This document shows, piece after piece, positions 1 through 8,862 of a stretch of DNA of 43,878 nt. Within the stretch, counting starts at the first letter, position 1. Each line of letters starts with the position of its first letter. Where the stretch lies: NCBI GenBank assembly GCA_035715725.1, contig DASTKT010000217.1, forward strand, positions 1-43,878, read 5' to 3'. The position numbers and the translations under genes are program-made. Under the pieces are notes generated by a model that ran no database searches, had not been told where the DNA came from, and saw only the letters and a list, made by a program, of their open reading frames with translations. Source of the DNA: JADGGV01 sp035715725 (lineage in GTDB: Bacteria > Gemmatimonadota > Gemmatimonadetes > Longimicrobiales > RSA9).

Positions 1-210
1 GCCGGCGGCGGCCGGCGGGGGAACCCGCGCCGGCCGCCTCGTTTCCTGCCGGCGCCGCACCGGCGCGCCGGCCCAGCGGTGGGCCGCCGGTCGCGGCCGC
101 GCCGGCTGTCACGGCGCGCCGCGCGCAGGGGTGGCCGCTGCGGCGGCAAAGGGCGCGCCGTTCGCCGCGACGGCGGCCTCCGCACGCGACCAGAGGCGGT
201 CCCGTGCCAT
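1..210. other. GC-rich stretch without a confident gene
   Basis: About 210 bases of extremely GC-rich sequence precede the first promoter. The + strand is open in two frames; one runs to a TGA at 212-214 with an Ala/Arg-rich translation. It could be the 3' end of a gene that starts outside the window, but no family motif is visible, so no gene is called. Confidence 0.4.
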
Positions 211-240
211 TTGACGCCCCGAAGACCACCCGGCTAGAAT
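211..240 (+). promoter_or_regulatory. sigma-70-type promoter for manB
   Basis: TTGACG at 211-216 and TAGAAT at 235-240 are separated by 18 bases, close to the consensus TTGACA/TATAAT. The implied transcription start near 247 leaves a leader of about 28 bases before the manB ATG at 275. The AT-rich -10 stands out in very GC-rich surroundings. No experimental support is available here. Confidence 0.55.
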
Positions 241-274
241 TCAAGCGCTGCCCTGTCGCAAGCGAGAAGCCGAG

Positions 275-1648
275 ATGCAGATCAACCCGCATATCTTCCG
301 AGAGTACGACATCCGCGGGGTCGTGGCGGCGGATTTCACTGGCGACGTGCCGGAGCTCGTCGGTCGTGCCTATGCCAGCGAGCTCCGCCGCGTCCGCGGC
401 AACGGCTACGCGCTCACGGTCGTCGTCGGTCGGGACAACCGGCCGAGCTCGCCCGGGCTCGCGGAGGCGGTCATCCGTGGCATCCGTTCCGCCGGCGTCA
501 ACGTGATCGACATCGGCACGGTCCCGACGCCGGTTCTGTACTACGCCGAAATCCGCTACGAGGCGGACGGCGGCTTCCAGATCACGGGCTCCCACAACCC
601 GCCCGAGTACAACGGGTTCAAGATGACGTTCGGCGGTCGCCCCGTGTACGGCGAGGCGATCCAGCGGCTGCGCGAGCGGATCGAGCGGGAGGATCTCGCC
701 TCCGGCCGCGGCGACCTCGAGCGGCGCGACATCCTGCCGACGTACGTGGAGGACGTCGCGAGCCGGTTCGAGCTGCGCCGCCCCGTGAAGGTCGTCGCCG
801 ACTGCGGCAACGGCACGGGGAGCCTCGTGGCGGTGCCGCTGCTCGAGCGGATCGGCGCGGAGGTCGTCCCGCTCTACTGCATCTCGGACGGCACGTTCCC
901 GCACCATCACCCGGACCCGGTGGTGGATGAGAACCTGGTCGACCTGATCGCGCGGGTGCGGGAGGAGGAGGCGGACCTCGGCGTCGCCTTCGACGGCGAT
1001 GCGGACCGCGTCGGCGTCGTGGACGAGCAGGGCAACATCGTCCGGGCGGACCTGCTTCTCCTGCTCTTCGCGCTCGACATCCTCGAGCGCCGCGGGCCGG
1101 GACAGAAGCTCGTGTTCGACGTGAAGTGCACGCAGGCGCTGCCGGAGGTCTTCGCCGCCAGGGGAGGGAAGCCGATCATGTGGAAGACCGGCCACTCCCT
1201 CATGAAGGAGAAGATGAAGGCCGAGGGCGCGCCGATCGCGGGCGAGCTGTCCGGCCACATCTGCTTTGCCGACGACTACTTCGGGTTCGACGACGCGCTC
1301 TACGCCGCCGCGCGCGCGGTGGAGCTCGTGGCGCGGTCGGACCGGCCGCTGTCCGCCCTGGTCGCCGAGCTGCCGCACTACGAATCCACCCCGGAGCTAC
1401 GCGTCGACGTCCCCGAGGAGCGGAAGTTCGAGATCGTGCGCGACGCCGTCGAGCACTTCCGCCGCGAGCACGACGTCATCGATGTCGACGGCGCGCGCGT
1501 CCTTTTCGATGGCGGCTGGGGCCTGCTGCGGGCCTCCAATACGCAGCCGGTCCTGGTGCTCCGCTTCGAGGCCCGCACCCCGGAGCGGCTCGAGGAGATC
1601 CGCCGGTCCATGGAGGGTTGGCTCCGGGACCAGGGCGTCGACGCGTGA
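275..1648 (+). CDS. manB: Phosphomannomutase/phosphoglucomutase (alpha-D-phosphohexomutase)
   Basis: This 457-residue cytoplasmic enzyme interconverts hexose 6-phosphates and 1-phosphates (mannose and/or glucose) and supplies GDP-mannose or UDP-glucose pathways. All four family signatures are present: the active-site serine loop TGSHNP at residues 104-109 (phospho-Ser106), the Mg2+ loop DGDADR at 240-245, the sugar loop GELSGH at 323-328, and the C-terminal phosphate loop RASNTQP at 419-425. The length matches bacterial PMM/PGM enzymes such as AlgC. A GAGAAG stretch just upstream can serve as the ribosome-binding site. Sequence alone cannot decide between mannose and glucose. A mannose role would fit the polyprenyl-phosphate mannose synthase-like gene at 39109, but the two are about 37 kb apart. 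Confidence 0.93.
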   Translation: MQINPHIFREYDIRGVVAADFTGDVPELVGRAYASELRRVRGNGYALTVVVGRDNRPSSPGLAEAVIRGIRSAGVNVIDIGTVPTPVLYYAEIRYEADGGFQITGSHNPPEYNGFKMTFGGRPVYGEAIQRLRERIEREDLASGRGDLERRDILPTYVEDVASRFELRRPVKVVADCGNGTGSLVAVPLLERIGAEVVPLYCISDGTFPHHHPDPVVDENLVDLIARVREEEADLGVAFDGDADRVGVVDEQGNIVRADLLLLLFALDILERRGPGQKLVFDVKCTQALPEVFAARGGKPIMWKTGHSLMKEKMKAEGAPIAGELSGHICFADDYFGFDDALYAAARAVELVARSDRPLSALVAELPHYESTPELRVDVPEERKFEIVRDAVEHFRREHDVIDVDGARVLFDGGWGLLRASNTQPVLVLRFEARTPERLEEIRRSMEGWLRDQGVDA

Positions 1649-1649
1649 G

Positions 1650-4388
1650 ATGATCCGTCGACCGGGCCGCATCCTCATCTACGTCGGGCTCGTCGCCCTC
1701 GCCGCGCTCCTGGCCGCCCAGGCGCTCGTCGAGCTCTACACGGATGCGCTCTGGTACCGCGAGGTCGGTTACCTCGCGGTGTTCTGGACCCGGCTCGGCG
1801 CGGCCGCGCTCGTGCGCAGCGCCGCCGCCGTGCTCGGCGCCGGCGTCGTGCTGTTGAACCTCTGGGTCGTCGCCCGCCAGCTCGGACCCGTCCACCTCCG
1901 CCGGCGCTACGGCAACCTGGAGATCGCCGAACAGGTCCCGCGCTCCTACCTGATCGCCGGGATCCTCGTGGCCGCGGTACTGGCCGGATGGTGGCTCTCG
2001 GGTCTCGAGTTCGGTGGCGACGACGCGCTCCGCGTGCTCGCCTGGCTGCGCCAGGCCCGCTGGGGCGCCACCGATCCGGTCTTCGGCCGGGACCTCTCCT
2101 TCTTCGTCTTCTCCCTCCCGGCCTACTTCTCGATCGTCGATTTCCTCTTCCTGGCGACGATCTGGAGCATCCTGCTCGTGCTCCTCGGGTACGTGCTCGT
2201 CGGCTCCATCCACTGGCGCCAGAGCCGGCTGGAGGTGAGCGACCCGGCGCGCGCTCACTTCACGATCCTGGTCGCCGCGATCGTCCTCCTGGTCGGCGTC
2301 CGCTACTGGCTGGACCGGTACGCCCTGCTCCTGGAGGGGACCGGCGTCCGCGGCAGCCTCGGCTACACCGATCTGCATGCCCGGCTGCCGGCCGACATCG
2401 GCCTCGCGCTCCTCGCGCTCCTTGCCGCCGGCGCGCTCGTCTATGGCGCCGTCCGCCGGGTCTGGGGCCCGCCCCTGATCGCCGTCGGCGCGCTCATCGC
2501 CGCGGCCGTGCTGGCCGGGCACCTCTACCCGGCGCTCGTGCAGAAGCTGCGCGTCGAGCCGAACGAGCTCGCGCGCGAGCGGCCCTATATCGGCTGGAAC
2601 ATCGAGTACACACTGCGCGCGTATGGCCTCGACGGCTTGCAGCGGCGCGCCTACGCCTACCGGTCCGCGCCGGTCGCGGAATGGGAGGCGTTGGCGCCGG
2701 GCCTCTCGCGCCTGCCGGTGTGGGATCCGGAGCCGCTCGAGACGGCCTTCAACCAGACGCAGACCGGCTTCGGCTACTACAAGTTCCCGGACATCGACTT
2801 CGATCGCTACGTGGTCCCCGGCGTCGGGCCGACGCAGGTGGCCATCGGCGCCCGCGAGTTCACGCCGGAGGGCCTGCCGCCCGGCTCCAGGAGCTGGATC
2901 TCGCAGCGCCTGAACCCGAAGTACGTCCGGGGCATGGGTGCCGTCGTCACGCCGGCCTCCGAGTCGCGCCCCGACGGCGAGCCGGTCCTCTGGCTGAGCG
3001 GCGTGGACACGCTGAAGTTCGACTCCGCGGCCGCGCCGCCGCAGCTTCGGCTGCTGAACCCCAGCATCTTCATCGGCGAGACGCTCTCCGGCTACGTGAT
3101 CCTCGTGCCGCGCCGGGACACGGCGTTCACCGGGACGCCCGGCCGGGACTTCCCGGCCGGCATCCGGCTCGACTCCTGGCCGCGGCTCCTCGCCTTCGCC
3201 TGGCGCTTCGGCGACAAGAACCTGCTCTTCTCGGGCGAGCTTTCCCCCGACAGCCGGCTCGTCTTCCGCCGTTCGGTGCGGCAGCGCCTCGAGGCGCTCG
3301 CGCCGTTCCTCGTCTGGGACGCGAGCCCGTACCCGGTGATCCTCGACGGACGCATCGTCTGGATCGTGGACGGCTACACCGCCGGCTCCACGTTCCCGCT
3401 CTCGCGCGCCGAGGAGCTCGAGGGGATCGGCCGCGTCCGCTACCTGCGCGGCAGCGTCAAGGCGACGGTCGATGCCGTCACCGGCGCCGTCCGCCTCTAC
3501 GCCGTCGGCCCGACGGATCCGTTCCTCGAGACGTACCGACGGATCTTCCCGGAGCTGATCCAGCCCTGGACCCGGATGCCGGCGGCCGTCCAGGCGCACC
3601 TCCGCTATCCGAACCTGCTCTTCGAGACGCAGGCCGCGATCCTGCGCGAGTACCACCTGACGAATCCGCGGGACTTCTACGCCAGTCTCGATGTCTGGGC
3701 GCTGCCCCCCGGCGCGCCCGGTCCCGGCGCGCGGCCGTACCGGCCGATGCACACCATGATGCCGCTGCCGGGGGAGGCGCGGTCCGAATTCCTCCTCACC
3801 ATGCCCTTCGTCGCCCGGGAGCGGCAGAACATGACCGCGCTGCTGGCGGCGCGAAGCGACCCGCCGGCCTACGGCGAGCTCGTCCTCTATGAGCTCCCGC
3901 GCGACCAGCAGATCCCCGGCCCCGGCCAGGTCCAGGCGCTCATCGAGCAGGACCCGACGATCTCGCCGCAACTGACGCTGTGGCGCCAGGCCGGAAGCGA
4001 TGTCAACCTCGGCCACCTGCGCGTCGTCCCCGTCGACGGGGGCTTCCTCTACATCCAGCCCCTGTTCCTCTCCGCCCAGAGCAGCGGCAACCCGATCCCG
4101 GAGCTGCAGCGCGTGATCGCGAGTGACGGCGGGAAAGTCGTCATGGCGATGTCGCTCCCCGAAGCCGTGCAGGGGCTCCGCGCGGCGCAGTCCGGCTCGG
4201 CGCCGCCTGCCCGGACGATCACGCTCCGTCCGACCACCGGCGCCGCCGCGGAGCTGCCGCGCCGTGCGCTCGACCTCCTCGACCGCGCCGAGCGGCTCCT
4301 CCGCAACGGGGATTTCGCCGGCTTCGGCGCGGCGCTCGCCGACCTCCGGGCGTTGCTCCAGTCGCAGGCCAAGCCCGCTCGTCCGTAG
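1650..4388 (+). CDS. UPF0182 family multipass membrane protein
   Basis: This 912-residue protein belongs to the uncharacterised UPF0182/COG1615 family. About seven hydrophobic segments fill the N-terminal third (roughly residues 7-27, 50-75, 99-117, 151-187, 203-220, 249-268, 272-292). A large, probably extracytoplasmic domain of about 600 residues follows. Conserved family stretches are recognisable, including the WLDRYALLLEG region after the fifth segment, ERPYIGWNIEYT, and IVDGYTAGSTFPLS. The ATG at 1650 follows the manB stop by one base and gives an N-terminus with a basic start and an immediate membrane segment. Length is in the usual family range of 850-1000 residues. No biochemical function is established, and the neighbours do not suggest one. 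Confidence 0.9.
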   Translation: MIRRPGRILIYVGLVALAALLAAQALVELYTDALWYREVGYLAVFWTRLGAAALVRSAAAVLGAGVVLLNLWVVARQLGPVHLRRRYGNLEIAEQVPRSYLIAGILVAAVLAGWWLSGLEFGGDDALRVLAWLRQARWGATDPVFGRDLSFFVFSLPAYFSIVDFLFLATIWSILLVLLGYVLVGSIHWRQSRLEVSDPARAHFTILVAAIVLLVGVRYWLDRYALLLEGTGVRGSLGYTDLHARLPADIGLALLALLAAGALVYGAVRRVWGPPLIAVGALIAAAVLAGHLYPALVQKLRVEPNELARERPYIGWNIEYTLRAYGLDGLQRRAYAYRSAPVAEWEALAPGLSRLPVWDPEPLETAFNQTQTGFGYYKFPDIDFDRYVVPGVGPTQVAIGAREFTPEGLPPGSRSWISQRLNPKYVRGMGAVVTPASESRPDGEPVLWLSGVDTLKFDSAAAPPQLRLLNPSIFIGETLSGYVILVPRRDTAFTGTPGRDFPAGIRLDSWPRLLAFAWRFGDKNLLFSGELSPDSRLVFRRSVRQRLEALAPFLVWDASPYPVILDGRIVWIVDGYTAGSTFPLSRAEELEGIGRVRYLRGSVKATVDAVTGAVRLYAVGPTDPFLETYRRIFPELIQPWTRMPAAVQAHLRYPNLLFETQAAILREYHLTNPRDFYASLDVWALPPGAPGPGARPYRPMHTMMPLPGEARSEFLLTMPFVARERQNMTALLAARSDPPAYGELVLYELPRDQQIPGPGQVQALIEQDPTISPQLTLWRQAGSDVNLGHLRVVPVDGGFLYIQPLFLSAQSSGNPIPELQRVIASDGGKVVMAMSLPEAVQGLRAAQSGSAPPARTITLRPTTGAAAELPRRALDLLDRAERLLRNGDFAGFGAALADLRALLQSQAKPARP

Positions 4389-4424
4389 CGCCGTCGTCGC
4401 TTGCAACGCCGGAGGGGCACCCGT

Positions 4425-5399
4425 ATGATTGCCGGGCCGCAAACCGGGAGGGACGCCAGGACGCGCTGTGTCGTCGTCGCGCTCGGCGGCAATGCGTTGC
4501 TCCCGCCCGGCCAACGGGGGGACATCCACGAGCAGTTCGCCTACACGCGGACGAGCCTCGCGCCGGTCGTCGCGCTGGCGCGAGACGGTTGGCAGGTGGC
4601 CATCGTCCACGGGAACGGCCCGCAGATCGGTGACGAGCTGCTCCGCAACGAGCTCGCGCATGCCGAGCTGCCGCCGCTCCCCCTCGGCGTGCTCGTGGCG
4701 GCGACGGCCGGGTGGATCGGCTACATGATCCAGCAGTCGCTCGAGAACGCGCTCGAGCGCGAGAAGATCGACCGGCGCGTGGTCACGCTCGTCACGCAGG
4801 TCCTCGTGGACCCGGACGATCCTGCCACGCGGGAGCCGACGAAGCCGATCGGACGGGTCTACACCGATCGCGAGAAGGCGGAAGCCCTGGCCCGCACGCT
4901 GGGGTGGACCATCGCGCCGGCGGACGGCGGCTGGCGCCGCCTCGTCCCCTCGCCGCGACCGCTCGCCATCGTCGAGGGAAGCCTCGTTCGCCGGCTGGTC
5001 GAGGCCGGCACGATCGTCATCGCCGCGGGCGGCGGGGGCACGCCGGTCTACCGGGACCCGGTGCTCCGCCTCGAGGGCGTCGACGCCGTCATCGACAAGG
5101 ACCGCGCGGCCCAGGTCCTGGCCAGGGACATCGGCGCCGAGGCGCTGCTCATCCTGACGAACGTCGACGGGGTATACCGGAAGTGGGGGACCCCGGAGCA
5201 GCGGTTGCTCCGAAGCATCTCCGCCGCGGATGCCGAGGCCATGCTGCGGGCCGGCGAGTTCGGCCGCGGGAGCATGGGGCCGAAGGTCGAGGCCGCGATC
5301 GCGTTCGTGCGCGGCGGAGGCGAGCGCGCCTACATCGGGCGGCTGGACCAGGGGCTCGAGACGGTCCGGGGGGAGACCGGGACGCTGATCGCGCCGTAG
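4425..5399 (+). CDS. arcC: Carbamate kinase
   Basis: This 324-residue amino-acid-kinase-fold enzyme catalyses the reversible reaction carbamoyl phosphate + ADP = carbamate + ATP. Visible motifs are ALGGNAL (19-25), HGNGPQIG (62-69), GGGGTPV (202-208), DKDRAA (224-229), LTNVDGV and GSMGPKV (282-288). All are typical of carbamate kinases rather than of aspartate or glutamate kinases. The ATG at 4425 is preferred because GGAGGGG at 4411-4417 lies seven bases upstream. The first 13 residues are an extension before the fold starts. Arginine deiminase and ornithine carbamoyltransferase genes, its usual partners, are absent from the window. It may feed ATP from another carbamoyl-phosphate source or act biosynthetically. 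Confidence 0.92.
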   Translation: MIAGPQTGRDARTRCVVVALGGNALLPPGQRGDIHEQFAYTRTSLAPVVALARDGWQVAIVHGNGPQIGDELLRNELAHAELPPLPLGVLVAATAGWIGYMIQQSLENALEREKIDRRVVTLVTQVLVDPDDPATREPTKPIGRVYTDREKAEALARTLGWTIAPADGGWRRLVPSPRPLAIVEGSLVRRLVEAGTIVIAAGGGGTPVYRDPVLRLEGVDAVIDKDRAAQVLARDIGAEALLILTNVDGVYRKWGTPEQRLLRSISAADAEAMLRAGEFGRGSMGPKVEAAIAFVRGGGERAYIGRLDQGLETVRGETGTLIAP

Positions 5400-5432
5400 C
5401 CGACTTTTTCTCGAGGAGTGACGGTCGGAGCC

Positions 5433-6581
5433 ATGAACATACACGAGTACCAGGCCAAAGAGATTCTCCGGGAGCACGGCGTGCCGGTACCCCCGGGAGA
5501 GGTGGCGACCACGCCCGAGGAGGCGGAGCGCATCGCGGCGAAGTTCGGCGGGCCCGTGGTCGTGAAGGCGCAGGTCCACGCCGGCGGTCGCGGCAAGGCC
5601 GGCGGCGTCAAGCTGGCCAGGGACGCCGCCGAGGCGCGGCAGCATGCCAGCCGCATCCTGGGCATGGAGATCAAGGGGCTGCGCGTCGAGAAGGTCCTCG
5701 TCACGCCCGCGGAGGAGATCGCGTCCGAGGCGTACGTCGGCATCATCGTCGACCGCGCCACGAAGTCGCCGGTCTTCATGGTGAGCCGGGAGGGCGGGAT
5801 CGACATCGAGGAGGTCGCTGCCACGAACCCCTTGGCGATCAAGCAGCTTCCCGTGGACACGCGCTACGGGCTGCTGCCGTTCCAGGCCTACTGGCTCGCG
5901 ACGCAGCTCTTCGACGACTTCGCGCAGCAGCGCGCCTGCGCGCTGATCCTGCGCCAGCTCTACGAGGCGTTCGTGGACAGCGGCGCCTCGCTGGCCGAGA
6001 TCAACCCCCTCATCACCACGCCCAGGGGCGAGGTGAAGGCGATCGACGCCAAGATCAACATCGACGACAACGAGCTGTTCCGGCACCCGGAGATCGAGGC
6101 GCTGCGGGACACCTCGTCGGAGCCGCCCTCCGAGACGGCCGCGCGCGAGGCGGGCCTCACCTTCATCCAGCTCGACGGCAACATCGGCGCGGTGGTCAAC
6201 GGCGCCGGCCTCGCCATGGCCACCATGGACCTGATCAAGTTCTACGGCGGCGAGCCGGCCAACTTCCTCGACATCGGCGGCTCGTCGAACCCGGAGAAGG
6301 TGGTCAACGCGCTGCGGATCATCACCAGCGACCCGCGCGTCCGGGTCATCTGCTTCAACATCTTCGGCGGGATCACCCGCTGCGACGACGTCGCCAACGG
6401 CATCGTCGAGGCGACGCGGCGCATCGAGATCGGCGTGCCGCTGGTGATCCGGCTGACCGGGACCAACGAAGAGAAGGCGGTGCAGATCCTGGCCGAGGCC
6501 GGCTTCAGCGCGACCACGTCGATGGACGAGGTGGTGCAGGCGGCGGTCGAGCTGGCCGGTGCCGCCGAGAGGAACGGCTGA
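5433..6581 (+). CDS. sucC: Succinyl-CoA synthetase (ADP-forming) beta subunit
   Basis: This is the 382-residue beta subunit of succinate-CoA ligase, the TCA-cycle step that makes ATP or GTP from succinyl-CoA. The N-terminal ATP-grasp domain shows KAQVHAGGRGKAGG at 45-58. The C-terminal CoA-ligase domain shows LDGNIG, GAGLAMATMD, NFLDIGG and FNIFGGITRCD. The family N-terminus MNIHEYQAKE fixes the start at 5433. A GTG at 5418 would add five residues, and the GAGGAG at 5413-5418 is somewhat far from 5433. The partner sucD begins three bases after the stop, so the two are co-translated as a 1:1 complex. Confidence 0.96.
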   Translation: MNIHEYQAKEILREHGVPVPPGEVATTPEEAERIAAKFGGPVVVKAQVHAGGRGKAGGVKLARDAAEARQHASRILGMEIKGLRVEKVLVTPAEEIASEAYVGIIVDRATKSPVFMVSREGGIDIEEVAATNPLAIKQLPVDTRYGLLPFQAYWLATQLFDDFAQQRACALILRQLYEAFVDSGASLAEINPLITTPRGEVKAIDAKINIDDNELFRHPEIEALRDTSSEPPSETAAREAGLTFIQLDGNIGAVVNGAGLAMATMDLIKFYGGEPANFLDIGGSSNPEKVVNALRIITSDPRVRVICFNIFGGITRCDDVANGIVEATRRIEIGVPLVIRLTGTNEEKAVQILAEAGFSATTSMDEVVQAAVELAGAAERNG

Positions 6582-6584
6582 GCC

Positions 6585-7466
6585 ATGGCGATCTTCATCG
6601 ACGAGAGCACGCGCCTGCTGGTACAGGGGATCACGGGCCGGGACGGCTCCTTCCACGCCCGCCAGATGATGGAGTACGGGACGGCCGTGGTCGGCGGGGT
6701 CACGCCCGGCAAGGGCGGAAAGCGCTTCGACGGGCCGAGCGGCCACGCGGTGCCGATCTTCGACACGGTGCGCGACGCCGTCGCCGAGACCGGCGCCAAC
6801 GCCACCATCATCTACGTGCCGCCCGCGTTCGCCGCGGACGCGATCATGGAGGCGGCGGAGGCGGGGATCCCCTTCGTCGTCGCCATCACCGAGGGCGTGC
6901 CGGTCCTCGACATGACCCGGGTCTACCCGTACGTCGTCGAGCACGGCGCTCGCCTGCTCGGGCCGAACTGCCCGGGGCTGCTCGCCCCCGGCAAGTCGAA
7001 GGTCGGCATCATGCCGGGTCAGATCGCGATGCCCGGCCCGGTCGGCGTCGTCTCCCGCTCCGGTACGCTGACGTACGAGGTCGTCTACCAGCTCACCCGC
7101 GCCGGCATCGGTCAGAGCACCTGCGTCGGCATCGGCGGCGACCCTATCATCGGCACGAACTTCATCGACTGCCTCGCGGCCTTCGAGGCCGACCCCGAGA
7201 CGCGCGCCGTCGTCATGATCGGCGAGATCGGCGGCACCGACGAGCAAAAGGCCGCCGAGTACGTCAAGCGGCACATGACCAAGCCCGTCGTCGGCTTCAT
7301 CGCCGGGCAGACCGCGCCGCCCGGGCGCCGGATGGGTCACGCCGGCGCCATCATCAGCGGCTCCGCCGGCACCGCCGCGGAGAAGATCCAGGCCTTCGAG
7401 GACGCCGGAATTCGCGTCATGCGGAGGCCCTCCGACGTGGTCCCGCTCATCCAGGAGGTGCTCTGA
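6585..7466 (+). CDS. sucD: Succinyl-CoA synthetase alpha subunit
   Basis: This is the 293-residue alpha subunit that binds CoA and carries the phosphohistidine intermediate. The N-terminal Rossmann CoA-binding region shows VQGITGRDGSFHARQM. The phosphorylated histidine is His252 in MGHAGAII, matching His246 of E. coli. GPNCPGLLAPGKSKVG and VVSRSGTLTYEVV are typical of the subunit. It follows sucC by three bases. A short perfect hairpin (ACCGGC/GCCGGT, 7468-7482) lies directly after the stop, with no T-tract, so transcription probably continues into the next gene. Confidence 0.97.
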   Translation: MAIFIDESTRLLVQGITGRDGSFHARQMMEYGTAVVGGVTPGKGGKRFDGPSGHAVPIFDTVRDAVAETGANATIIYVPPAFAADAIMEAAEAGIPFVVAITEGVPVLDMTRVYPYVVEHGARLLGPNCPGLLAPGKSKVGIMPGQIAMPGPVGVVSRSGTLTYEVVYQLTRAGIGQSTCVGIGGDPIIGTNFIDCLAAFEADPETRAVVMIGEIGGTDEQKAAEYVKRHMTKPVVGFIAGQTAPPGRRMGHAGAIISGSAGTAAEKIQAFEDAGIRVMRRPSDVVPLIQEVL

Positions 7467-7491
7467 CCGGCCCCGCCGGTCCGGGCGATCC

Positions 7492-8370
7492 ATGCGTCTG
7501 CGAGACCTGCTCCCGCCGGAGCACATCTTCGCGCCTCTCGCGGCCCGGTCGTTGACCGAGGCGCTGTCCGAGATGGTCGGCGCGCTCGCCGCGGCCGGCG
7601 AGGTCGGCGATGCCCGCGCCCTCGAGCGCACCCTGTTCGAGGGTCGTGGCCGCGCCATCGTCCCCGTCGGCGAACGCGCCGTGCTGCCCCACCACCGCAC
7701 GGATGCCGTCGAGCGTCTCGTCCTCGCGCTCGGCGCCGCCCCCGAGCCGCTCGACGCCCGCGACCTCGGCCTGACCGTCCGGCCCGAGCTCGTCGCGCTC
7801 ATCCTCGCGCCGGTCGAAGCCTCGACGCTCTACCTCCAGACGCTGTCCACGCTCGCCCGCCTCTTCCGCCGCGACGACGTCGTCGATGCCATCGTGCGGT
7901 CCCGCTCGCCCGCCGAGGTCCTCCACCTGAGCGAGCTCGCGGACGTCAAGGTGCAGCCGCGACTGACCGTCCGCGACATGATGGGGCACCGCCGGGCCAT
8001 CGCGCCCGGTGCGCCGGTCCGATCCGCCGTCGACATGATGGTCGACATGCGCGTCAAGGCGATCCCCGTCGTCGGCGAAAAGGGCGAGGTACTGGGCATC
8101 GTGACGGAATGGGACGTGATGCGGGCGCTCCTGCCCCAGGTGCCCCGTACGGACGAGCGCGAGAGCCCCAGCCTCGCCATCCCACCGGACCTCCGCGTCC
8201 GCGACATCATGACCCGCTCCGTCCTCTGCATCTCCGAGGAGATGGGCCTCGACGAGGCCGCTAACCTCATGATCAACAAGGACGTCGAGCAGTTCCCCGT
8301 CGTCGCGGAAGGGAAGCTCACCGGCTTCCTCAGCCGCGCCGACATCATCCGGAAACTCTTCGGACGCTGA
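7492..8370 (+). CDS. PTS EIIA (type 2/Ntr-like) domain fused to two CBS domains
   Basis: This 292-residue cytoplasmic protein starts with a PTS EIIA type-2-like domain (about residues 1-130). A Pro-His pair at 66-67 in AVLPHHRTD aligns with the phosphorylated histidine of PtsN/FruA-type EIIA (IPHA context). Two CBS domains follow (about 133-197 and 217-290), each with the typical VRDMM or VRDIMT opening and a IPVV or FPVV core. CBS pairs usually bind adenine nucleotides. The pairing therefore suggests a phosphorylation-linked regulator that also senses energy charge. That is inference, as no transport component lies nearby. It sits between sucCD and ndk, 25 bases after sucD and 7 bases before ndk, consistent with one operon. 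No strong ribosome-binding site is visible before the ATG. Confidence 0.8.
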   Translation: MRLRDLLPPEHIFAPLAARSLTEALSEMVGALAAAGEVGDARALERTLFEGRGRAIVPVGERAVLPHHRTDAVERLVLALGAAPEPLDARDLGLTVRPELVALILAPVEASTLYLQTLSTLARLFRRDDVVDAIVRSRSPAEVLHLSELADVKVQPRLTVRDMMGHRRAIAPGAPVRSAVDMMVDMRVKAIPVVGEKGEVLGIVTEWDVMRALLPQVPRTDERESPSLAIPPDLRVRDIMTRSVLCISEEMGLDEAANLMINKDVEQFPVVAEGKLTGFLSRADIIRKLFGR

Positions 8371-8377
8371 CCGAGCC

Positions 8378-8803
8378 ATGGAGCAGACCCTTACGATCAT
8401 CAAGCCCGACGCCGTAGCCGCCGGGAACGCCGCTCGGATCCTCGCCCTCCTCGAGGAGAAGGGCTTCCGGATCCGCGCCATCCGCATGATGCGCCTCACC
8501 GAGGGGCAGGCTCGGGAGTTCTACGCCGTCCACAAAGCGCGCCCGTTCTACGAGTCACTCGTTCGCTTCATGACCTCCGGCGTCGTCATGCCCGCGCTCC
8601 TCGAGCGCGAGAACGCCGTGGCCGCCCTGCGCGACGCGATCGGCGCCACGGATCCGGCCGAGGCCGCCGAGGGGACCGTTCGCCGGCGCTTCGCCGAGTC
8701 CAAGGAGCGCAACGCCATCCACGCCTCGGACTCCATCGAGAACGCGTGGCGCGAAGCTCGCTTCTTCTTCTCGGAAGCGGACGTTCTCGATACGGCGTCG
8801 TGA
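8378..8803 (+). CDS. ndk: Nucleoside diphosphate kinase
   Basis: This 141-residue enzyme transfers the gamma phosphate between nucleoside triphosphates and diphosphates by a phosphohistidine ping-pong mechanism. The catalytic histidine is His115 in RNAIHASDS, and the N-terminal TLTIIKPDAV strand is diagnostic. Length is the usual 140 residues. It lies seven bases after the EIIA-CBS gene. Its place near sucCD matches the known functional link in which Ndk equilibrates the nucleotide product of succinyl-CoA synthetase. No good terminator is seen after it. The next gene begins 59 bases later, in a stretch that contains promoter-like TTGACA words. Confidence 0.97.
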   Translation: MEQTLTIIKPDAVAAGNAARILALLEEKGFRIRAIRMMRLTEGQAREFYAVHKARPFYESLVRFMTSGVVMPALLERENAVAALRDAIGATDPAEAAEGTVRRRFAESKERNAIHASDSIENAWREARFFFSEADVLDTAS

Positions 8804-8825
8804 GCGGAGCCGCGGGCCCGGTCGG

Positions 8826-8859
8826 TTGACAGGGCCTTGAAATCTGGTCATCTTTGACA
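8826..8859 (+). promoter_or_regulatory. Possible promoter region of the yceD-rpmF-fab operon
   Basis: Two perfect TTGACA words lie at 8826-8831 and 8854-8859, in the gap between ndk and yceD. The first has only a weak -10 candidate, CATCTT at 8849-8854, with 17-base spacing. That would start transcription at about 8861-8863, on the ATG itself. TTGAAA at 8837 also occurs. The -35 match is strong but the -10 is poor, so the call is tentative. Confidence 0.3.
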
Positions 8860-8862
8860 GCT

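Noticed and set aside
7468..7482. ACCGGC/GCCGGT hairpin as a terminator after sucD
   Set aside because: Only six pairs, a three-base loop and no T-tract; the next gene starts ten bases later.
1476..7802. A 2108-codon open frame on the minus strand
   Set aside because: It lies antisense to several conserved + strand genes (manB 3' end through the EIIA-CBS gene). Its translation is Arg/Asp/Gly/Ala-rich low complexity, the usual shadow of high-GC codon bias.
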